Below are positions 56,286-64,000 of a stretch of DNA of 64,000 nucleotides, piece after piece. How positions within the stretch are numbered: position 1 is the first letter of the stretch; every line of letters starts with the position of its first letter. Source of the DNA: Strongylocentrotus purpuratus (lineage: Eukaryota > Echinodermata > Echinoidea > Camarodonta > Strongylocentrotidae). A model generated the notes under the pieces. That model saw nothing but the letters and a program-made list of their open reading frames with translations. It made no database searches and had not been told where the DNA came from. The position numbers were made by a program, and so were the translations under genes. Location: the NCBI RefSeq assembly GCF_000002235.5, contig NW_022145594.1, positions 18,082,412 through 18,146,411 of the forward strand, read 5' to 3'.

Positions 56286-59200
56286 ATGCATTCGTTCTTT
56301 GTCATCACTCTAGTTCTGTTTTCATGTTTGTGTCTTGTTGGAGTCACCCAAGCGGTTGCTGTTTCAAAGGAAGGTACGCAAGATGAAGGTAAGGTTTCTG
56401 GGAAGGTTTCATTTAAATCATGCTAGTTATCACTGCAAATTTCTACCATTGTCTTGTACACAAGTGCAGAAATAGGGAAGCTATCCTTATACAACATTAA
56501 TGAGGTATTTCGAGTAGAATGTTAGAGGGGGTTCATTTAGCAACAAACATTTTGGAAATAATTAATAACAATAACTTAATCGATAACTATGATCCGCAAG
56601 AGCGTTGTTTGGTGTATGATTTAATATATTAGTTGCGATTGGCAAATCGCAATTAAGCCAGGGATAGGATGTGCAAGTATAGTTCATTTTAAATGTATGC
56701 ATAGGATAGGATTGAGAAAGATAGAAGGTGGATAGGATGTGAACATTTTGATACATAACAACATTTTTCAAAGTCAAATTAAATCATTGCTTGACATAGC
56801 CCGTAGGGCCAAAACTTGTTAAACATTATTTTCGTGTGCATCATTATATTTTGTATTTAATGTATATCTTCGAACACCGAGCAGATATTTAGACTTTCTA
56901 ATCTTTATATTCTAATTAGCTGATATGTATTATTTATATAGTTGATATATCAAGATACTCTGTCTCTATGTTAATGTAAACTTACGTAACTGATTCTAAT
57001 TGGCGTTGATACTGTTTCTTCCTCGTTAAACCTTTTATAATAACTACGGTTGAAAAAAGGGCTAATAAATGTATGATATTGAGGGTAAAGGATACAACTT
57101 TGTACTAAAGACCCAATAAACAGAACACTAAAAAGTAACCTCTTTTGGGAGTGTATTTTAAGTGATTTTAAAGTATAGTGCCTTTTGAACTAGATTTAAA
57201 CGTTATCGACACGTGCCTTCATTTAAACAAAAAAGGTACTCCTGTTCACGTTTTCATCTAACCTAAAAACCACCAGTTTATCACGCGACTGGAGTAACGT
57301 GGTTCCACTTACCTCTGTAAATCAAGTGTTTATGACCAATTAACCACTTGACCAAGCAACGAGTTTTTTGTCAGTTAACCGATGGTGGCGATAAATACGT
57401 AATTATTTGGTCTTGTAAGCACCTTTATTGATTGGTTTCACAGGTTATCCAAAGTTGATGGTAATAATCACGTTACTTACACCGGCTAATCGTCTTATTG
57501 TTCTGTCCGTGAATATCTGGTTATATTCAACTAGTAATTCTGAGGTGTCTTACACACCTCTTTAAAAGGTTTCAAAGTTACCATAAATTTCTTGGTTATG
57601 ATCACGTGGCTCAAGCTGATTACTAATCTAAGCTTTGAAAACGTGATATGTAGGTGTGAAAATTAGTAATTATTAAGTGTTTTAAAACACCTTTTTAAAT
57701 GGTAGTCAAAGTTGCCATAAGTTCCGCGGTGATGATCTCGTGACTCAAACGGATTATTGTTCTAAGCTGGTCATACGTGACTTTTGGGTGTGAAAAATTA
57801 GTCATTATTAGGTGTCTTAAAACACCTATTTAAATGGTTTCAAAGTTACCATAACTTTCTTGGTGATGATCACGTAGTTAAAACTGATTACTAATTTGAG
57901 CTGTGAATCCGTGATATTTAGGTGTGAAAAATTAGTAATTATTAGGTGTCTTAAAACACCTATTTAAATGGTAGTCAAAGTTGCCAGCAGTTCCGCGGTG
58001 ATGATCTCGTGACTCAAGCGGAATATTAATCTAAGCAGGGCATACGTGACTTTGAGGTGTGAAAAATTAGTCATTATTAGGTGTCTTAAAACACCTATTT
58101 AAATGGAAGTCAAAGTTGCCATAAGTTCCGCGGTGATGATCTCGTGACTCAAACGGATTATTAATCTAAGCTGGGCATACGTGACTTTTAGGTGTGAAAA
58201 ATTAGTCATGATTAGGTGTCTTAAAACACCTATTTAAATCGTAGTCAAAGTTGCCAGCAGTTCCGCGGTGATGATCGCGTGACTCAAACGGATTATTAAT
58301 ATAAGCTGGGTATTCCGTGTTTTCCATGTGTGAAAATGAGTTATTCTTGGGTGTCTTGATGGTTTCACAGTTACCATTTAAGTTCCGTGGTGATAATCCC
58401 GTGACTGTTGGCATATTTCTATGTTCACCAGTTGATAACTGACTGTTGGCATATTTTCATTGCACCGGTTGATAACTGGAGTGTGCATATTTCCAGTTGC
58501 ACCAGTTGATGACTGAGCGTTGGCATATTTCGAGTTGACCCAGCTGACACCAATTCATTTGCATATTGAATATGGGGTGCGTGCAGATCTATGTTTTTTA
58601 AACAATTTATCTGAATTTACAGCATATTTCTTAATTACTGATGATTTAGTTATTTGCAATTCATTTCGAAAATACTACAAATATAAATTACCAGTTATTA
58701 GGACAATTCGCTACTTCGTATAAATTACATTTAGTTAAACATGAATAAGGGAAACATTAACTGTGAACTAAAATAATTTCAATAAAGTGCAAGTATACAA
58801 ACAAAATTCGATTAATTAAATTATGTAAGTCTACTTATTACCATTGCCCTTACATTGGAAATACAGACGTACCAGTATTGAAGTATTGTTGCTGTTCAAC
58901 TGGTTGGACGTTTTACCAAATGGTTCTAATGGCTCAGCTAGACCAGTTGAATTATAACTGGCCTGGATCAACTGGATCATTTAGCCCATTTCAATTACCA
59001 GGGTTACCAGTTGGCATTAAATGGTTCATCAACTGGACCAGTTGCAACTAGCTTTCTCTTGTGGGATGTTTGCATCCACCCCCCCCACACCCTACCCCCT
59101 CTAATCCCAAACTACTTCCGGCGCGCCTGGACGTAATTATGGAAGATCCAAGACACGATGTTCAGAAACGGGATGAGAACGTCATTATTTTGGTTCATTT

Positions 59201-60121
59201 ATTGTGTAACATTTGCGTAATTATTGGGTTGAACGCGGGTTACAGTAACATCCTTCCTCTTCGACGTAAATTTCACGTGAATGAAGAACATGATTCATCT
59301 CAAGTCAGCCTCGTAATATTCACGTGAATTTCACGCAGATATTTTGACTAAAACTATCACTAACGCTTCACGTGTTTCTGTGACGCGATAATTTCGTGTA
59401 TGAAGATGTAATTTCATAACCAAACAAACACGGGAGTATTAGGTTTACAAACCATGGTCTCCAAGGTAGGGATAATCACGTTATTATAATGGTGATATTG
59501 CAGTGACAATTGCGTGATTTAGTGTACGTGTGTTTTAAGTTACCTAATGCAATAAACGTATTAACACATTTACGTAAATGTCCGGTGTTTGAAGAACGTA
59601 ACTCTCCTCAAGTCGATACCTTGATATTGACGTGATTTTCACGTGATTTTGTTTATTGGGGATATATCCAATTTTAGTTTTAGTATAATGGTTTTAAAAA
59701 TCCACTTTCTTCCTAAATTTGTAATAAAATAAGTTAATACGCCAAAAACTTTGCTCATAATTTCTCTCTCTCTCTCTCTGTCTCTTTCTTTCCCTCATTT
59801 TCTGCTTCTATCTCCTACTTTCTCTATGCACCCATCCCTCTTCCTCTCTTACCCGACCTCCTCTATCTTTCTCTCTCTTATTCCTTTCCTCTACCTTTCA
59901 TTTCGTCTCTTAATTACCCCTACTCCCCCTCTCTGCCTCTATCTGAGTGTGATTCCCTCCCCTCTCTGTCTTAACGTGTCCACCTCTCTCTCCTCCCTCT
60001 CTATCTCTCTCTCTTCTCGCATGTAGCTTTTGACCCTGAAAACATTCTAGATTCAGGCAAACTGACCCAGACAGAAGAGGACAAAATCTCTGATATTAGA
60101 AAACAAGTAATGTTCCTTCAG
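56286..60121 (+). CDS. tandem paralogue of gene D, first two exons (gene E, 3' beyond window)
   Basis: Exon 1 56286-56388 and exon 2 60027-60121 match gene D exons 1 and 2 with about 4 and 2 nucleotide differences. The protein differs at TQAVAVSKEGTQ versus TQAAVVSKEGTH and at one residue in exon 2 (Ile for Thr). The signal peptide, the phase-1 then phase-0 splice sites and the pyrimidine-rich acceptor tract are intact, and there is no stop. Intron 1 is 3.6 kb, against 0.86 kb in gene D, because a 2.55-kb element (57112-59660) inserted and about 0.25 kb of other sequence is present only here. The remaining exons should lie about 6-8 kb beyond exon 2, outside the window, so completeness is unknown. 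It could have changed expression, because a MITE sits just upstream of its TATA box. Confidence 0.82.
57545..58350 (+). repeat. 134-bp satellite array, about six units
   Basis: GGTGTCTTAAAACACCTATT recurs near 57545, 57676, 57811, 57944, 58080 and 58214. The intervening sequence contains GTTCCGCGGTGATGATCTCG and ACGTGACTTT. GGTGT...ACACC is itself a small hairpin. Confidence 0.88.
59070..59131 (-). mobile_element. fragment of the CAGGCGCGCC hAT-like family
   Basis: In reverse complement reads CAGGCGCGCCGGAAGTAGTT then TGGGATTAG and a G-rich stretch, as at 44651. The opposite end was not found. Confidence 0.6.
59762..60026 (+). repeat. long pyrimidine tract before gene E exon 2
   Basis: CT-rich tract equivalent to 38528-38799, with small differences in the number of CT units. 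Confidence 0.85.
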
Positions 60122-60789
60122 GTAAGTAATTAAAAGTACATTAAAAGTACATTAAAAACTTACAAATAAAGATTGTTGTAAACATTTTGTTGACCGAATA
60201 TGTTTTATCTGCATGAGAGAGGTCTTTCAAGTGATATTATTTTCATTATGCGTTTGATTTGATAACCGTGTTTCATTTACACGTGGAAGTTGGATAGTGC
60301 ACACAGCGATGAAACATAAAAGTGAGATTTACGCAGAAACATGGGGTAAGTATAAATAATCATACTTTAAAGTTTTTTAAACACCATAAAGCTTTCCGTT
60401 GAAATACTCTTTCGCTTTAGCATATAATATATGTTGTCATGGAAAATACAGAGATAGGAAAGGATCGGATAATATGACGGATAAGTCATGTCATGCTATT
60501 ACAAATGAATCGATGTCTATTGACACGATGCGCATTTTGAGTTGAATAAAACTCTGTAAATGTACATCTACAGTATACATGTACCGTTTTTTCGCAGGTA
60601 TTACCAATATTACTCCATAGGCCAATTGTTGAAAAGGCCCCACCCCTTTAGACACAATCTTCTATTAAGTACTTCTGTTTGTTAGGACCCTTGGCTATCC
60701 AAGAGTGTGCTTGCATGCCCTGATGTTGGTGGTCGGTTTGACAATTGAAAGTAGTTCTACAGGATTCTGTGTGAATGTAGCGTATTAAA

Positions 60790-61214
60790 GATCTAGGCTG
60801 ATGATTAATGATATTAAATGAAATTCTACGATGCATCGCACACAAATTAAAACTTTTGAATGTCCTAGATCTTTATAATTACAGTTTTGCAATATTTTTG
60901 TATTTATGTTTCAATAATTTTATACCAATTAGTCTTTCCAGCAAATTTTGTCTTAATTCTGCATTACATTCATATAATACTCGAAGTTCTTCTAATTTTC
61001 ATTTAAATAAAATAAGACTAAATATAACTAAACAATCTATATTTTTTTAAAGGGCCACAGTTGTGGAATAATATACCTCATGATAAAAAATCTAGTCTAT
61101 CAATTAACGTTTTTAAAAGGAAATATAAATCATTTTTAATCCAACAAAATAAATAAAGATTGGTTCCGTACACGGTCAGGTTCTGTTTTGTTTCCCCCCT
61201 CTATTTAGGCATTA
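60790..61214 (+). mobile_element. CR1-like LINE C-terminus (second duplicate)
   Basis: Same segment as 39990-40436 (HKLKLLNVLDLYNYSFAIFL). Its 3' UTR is split by the Helitron and resumes at 63773. Confidence 0.7.
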
Positions 61215-63772
61215 TCAGGTGGGCTGTATAACGTACAGACCACCTTATAATTTCGTTAGAATTGCCTTTATTTATTTATTATTAAATATTTTTCTTATTT
61301 CTAACCACTTTTTTGTTAGCAAGATAACTTGAAAATGGTTCGATTAAATGCCTTGAAATTTGGCACACATATGTATAGGCATATGTACAAAGCACAATAA
61401 CGTTTTTAACATTGACCTTCACTGATGACGTCATCTAGGCGCCATTTTGTAAAAATCAACTCATGATCATATCTTCATAACCAAAAGCTATTTCTCGTTC
61501 ATATTTATCATGATCGAGGTCAATATCCGTCCGGTCAATTTCAGGTCAAAAAACGCGCGCGTGCGCGTACGTCCGCGCGTCAATGCGCGCGCAAAATTTT
61601 AAAATGCTCAAAATCGTCTCAAAATCATTTTGCATACGTTTTAGGCCATTCTAAGCATTTTATAAAAAATCGCGCACACGCACATGCGCGTGCGTTTTCG
61701 CGCGTAAAACTTTTACGCAACATAGAATCGCCATTTTTTTCTTTCATAATATTCCACATATTTTTACAAACAAATTGATACCATGTTTATCTCTTTATGA
61801 CTATTAATGACGGTATGATCGACCGTTAAACATAAATTTCCGTGCGCGCGAGCTCTTGTAATACATAGCATATATGGGCAAAAATATGCCTATACAAAAT
61901 CCATTGTAGCTCTTTAGGATGCAAGATGACCTCAATTTGTTTTCATATCTTGATAAAGTATGAGTCGGAGATATGATTTCATGTCTCATTTGACCCTCAA
62001 TTAACTCATGACCTCATCATAATGGCCTCCGAACTCAAAATTTCAATTTGCATATTATGACGTCATCATATATTTGGAAAATTGATTGTATCTCTGTAAA
62101 TATTGATCAATTTTCTTTCAAATTTTAATATGTTCTAGCTGAGACAATTTACTACAAAAACATTCAATTCGACAAAGGAATCATGGCGTATTGTTGCGAT
62201 TAAAGGATGCATGTCAATTTTTCACTTTTTGTGTGTATTCTCTACGGGACATGACTTTTTCTCAAAACTGGATTCTACATTCCCGTCTTTCGCGAGCAAT
62301 ATCTCCGTCGTTTTAGCTTCGTTAAAAATGAACCATGAGTATGTTGTAGCTGAGACAATTAGCTATCTCAAATGCGCCCTTCATTTTGTCTCAAATTTTA
62401 GTTGAACCAGCCCACCTATACTTGTTCCAAACAAGTATTACAAATCTAGTTATTATTATTATTTATTTTTATTTCTTCCCGTTTTTTGTTTATCGGTTAA
62501 TTCAAGATCGGTTGTGTTAATTTCTTTCAATTTCGACACAGTTATAGGTCATTGTCATGAGACGTGACAGTAACCTTTTCAAGGTCATCAGGTCATCGTG
62601 ACGTCATCCAGGCACCATTTTGTGAAATCACGTTATCCATCATATCTTCATGATGCATAAGCAAAGGTCATTCATATTCATATCACATATACCTCAGGTC
62701 AAGGGTCAACAAGTCATGTCATCAAAGGTTACATAAAGGTCATTACGCGCACGTACGCGCGCGTCAAAATTTAAAAATGCTCAAAATCACTTAACTATTA
62801 AACGAGAGTACGAATCAGGTCATTTTAAGCATTTCAAAATTTTCCGTCCGTAAGTGTCACCGCGCGCGTTGCGCGCGCTCATAACGCGCGGAAAAGGTCA
62901 AATTCAAATTGTTTACATGATTTGGATTCCTCTTAACGTAATTGACAATTTACATTAATTTCAGTCACTCTTCATATTTCATAAGGCCGTGAGCGTGCGT
63001 CAAAGTTCAAAATCCGCGCGTACTGCTATGGGCAATATAGTGCAAATTTGATCAAAAACATGCCATTTTAAAAATCGAAATAGCTCTTCAGATAGTCCAT
63101 TGACCCCCAATTTTTATATCATGGTTAGAGAAAGCATGAGTTGGAGATATGATTTCATACCACCCTGACTCGTACAAAGTGAAATAAAGTCATCATATTG
63201 GCATCTAAACTCAAACAAATGTATTTTGTTGATGACGTCATTTTTGTCTTTGTTTAATTGAGATTATCTCACTTCTCGGTAATCGATTTTCTCCCAGATT
63301 TTGATATGTTGTAGCTGAGATAATTTCCTATCTAAATATTTCCTCATTTTTTCAATCAGATGTCAGGATCTTGTTCATACTTATCATCGTCATCATCATC
63401 ATCAATATCATCATTATCATCATCATCATCAATGTCACCATCATCATCATCATCATGGTCTGAAGATGATGATCATCAACATCACCGTGATCATGATCAT
63501 TATCATCATCATCATCATCATGGTCTGAAGATGATGATCATCAACATCACCATGATCATGATCATTATCATCATCATCATTAACATTATCGTTTTTATCA
63601 TCATATAACATTTTCATTATCATGATCATCATCACCTTTACTATCATGATCATCATCATGTTCATCATGATCATCATTGTTTACATGTCTATATAACTTC
63701 TCCCATTCTCAAATCTATCATAAGACATAGACAGACCACCTTATTCGTCTTCGTGACGAATTACATTTCTAG
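61215..63772 (+). mobile_element. non-autonomous Helitron, 2558 bp, exact ends
   Basis: Starts TCAGGTGGGCTG, ends CTAG, lies between A and T. A hairpin TTCGTC-TTCGT-GACGAA sits 9 nt before CTAG. These are the Helitron hallmarks. The other duplicate has the unoccupied GGCATTATTTTT at about 40421. ACAGACCACCTTAT occurs near both ends. The interior contains two diverged relatives of about 1.1 kb (from 61420 and 62590) and a CAT/ATC microsatellite. No Rep/helicase frame. Confidence 0.85.
63362..63680 (+). repeat. (ATC)n/(CAT)n imperfect microsatellite inside the Helitron
   Basis: Runs of TCATCATCATC with ATGATCATGATC palindromes and a 65-bp internal duplication (GGTCTGAAGATGATGATCAT appears twice). 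Ser-, His- and Met-rich frames here are artefacts. Confidence 0.9.
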
Positions 63773-64000
63773 TTTTTTGTTGTAATCACCGTTTTCAACA
63801 ACAATATTATTCTGTATTATACTGTATTACTGTTTCAGTGGCAGCACCAATAAAGCCTTTGGCTTTCCTAGCTGTCTCCACATTCATATGACATTTGTGT
63901 TGTTGATGTATTGTATTGTAAATGTTTCTCTTTAGCTTGTTCGCTATGATTTGTATTTAATATGTTTAATATGATGTTTTTTTTATGATGAATGAAATAA
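63773..64000 (+). mobile_element. LINE 3' UTR continuation after the Helitron
   Basis: TTGTAATCACCGTTTTCAAC and GGCAGCACCAATAAAG match 40431-40570. Runs to the window end. About 60 bp (near 63865-63925) is extra relative to the first duplicate. Confidence 0.7.

Larger units (their letters stand above)
57112..59660. mobile_element. 2.55-kb DNA-transposon-like element in gene E intron 1
   Basis: Inverted ends CCCAATAAAC / GTTTATTGGG, flanked by GA. Gene D intron 1 has the unoccupied ACTAAAGATATATCC at about 38421. The interior holds a 134-bp satellite (57545-58350), many ACGTGAAATTCACGTGAA-like short palindromes and a fragment of the CAGGCGCGCC hAT-like family. No transposase frame. Superfamily unclear. 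Confidence 0.75.
50979..64000 (+). repeat. segmental duplication, copy 2 (gene E side)
   Basis: Partner of 34746-40570, expanded to 13 kb mainly by four insertions (53654-55278, 55707-56060, 57112-59660, 61215-63772) plus sequence at 51290-51965. Similarity is still running at the window end, so the duplicated segment probably continues. Confidence 0.85.

Noticed and set aside
63360-63677. Ser-, His- and Met/Asp-rich frames
   Set aside because: ATC/CAT microsatellite in several frames, inside a Helitron.

Overview
The window is animal nuclear DNA: AT-rich, with split genes, GT-AG introns of roughly 0.3-8 kb and very many small transposons. A marine invertebrate deuterostome fits best, and my best guess is an echinoderm, probably a sea urchin. 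The reasons are Death/TIR immune proteins in tandem, a secreted short-chain-collagen-C4-like gene family, and dense tRNA-derived SINEs and palindromic MITEs. Amphioxus or a hemichordate cannot be excluded. Nothing bacterial or organellar was seen.

Five genes can be assembled by eye from exons with matching splice phases. Gene A (1759-11424, +) lacks its 5' end. It encodes an alpha-helical ARM-like region, a coiled coil, a Death domain and two TIR domains, and ends in a basic stretch plus CLLL, a textbook geranylgeranylation (CaaX) signal. Gene B (17712-24591, +) encodes a Death domain and one TIR about 86% identical to the first TIR of gene A. A short linker exon then carries an in-frame TAG, and a further exon encodes a second Death domain in perfect splice phase. 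Gene C (29123-32888, -) is a 292-residue type I membrane protein with a mucin-like ectodomain and a tail carrying NPxY and YxN tyrosine motifs. Gene D (37837-50314, +) is a complete 400-residue secreted short-chain-collagen-C4-like protein. Gene E (56286-60121, +) is the start of its tandem paralogue and runs off the window.

A and B look like innate immune or cell-death signalling proteins. Both TIR types keep the glutamate aligned with the SARM1 NADase residue, so NAD+ cleavage is possible but unproven. C could be a surface receptor or adaptor. D and E look like secreted, possibly pathogen- or matrix-facing proteins. Any functional link between the A/B pair, C and the D/E pair is inference from proximity only.

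The D and E regions are copies of one duplicated segment (34.7-40.6 kb and 51.0-64.0 kb). Because one copy often lacks an insertion that the other has, the exact ends and target sites of several elements can be read directly. These are a 2.56-kb Helitron, a 1.6-kb hAT-type MITE filled with a GTGCCCC-type minisatellite, two TTAA-site MITEs (one just upstream of the TATA box of gene E) and a 2.55-kb element carrying a 134-bp satellite. The remaining sequence holds foldback elements with arms up to about 400 bp, G-homopolymer MITEs, LINE 3' fragments including one with a restriction-like endonuclease domain, a Penelope-type fragment, SINEs and microsatellites.
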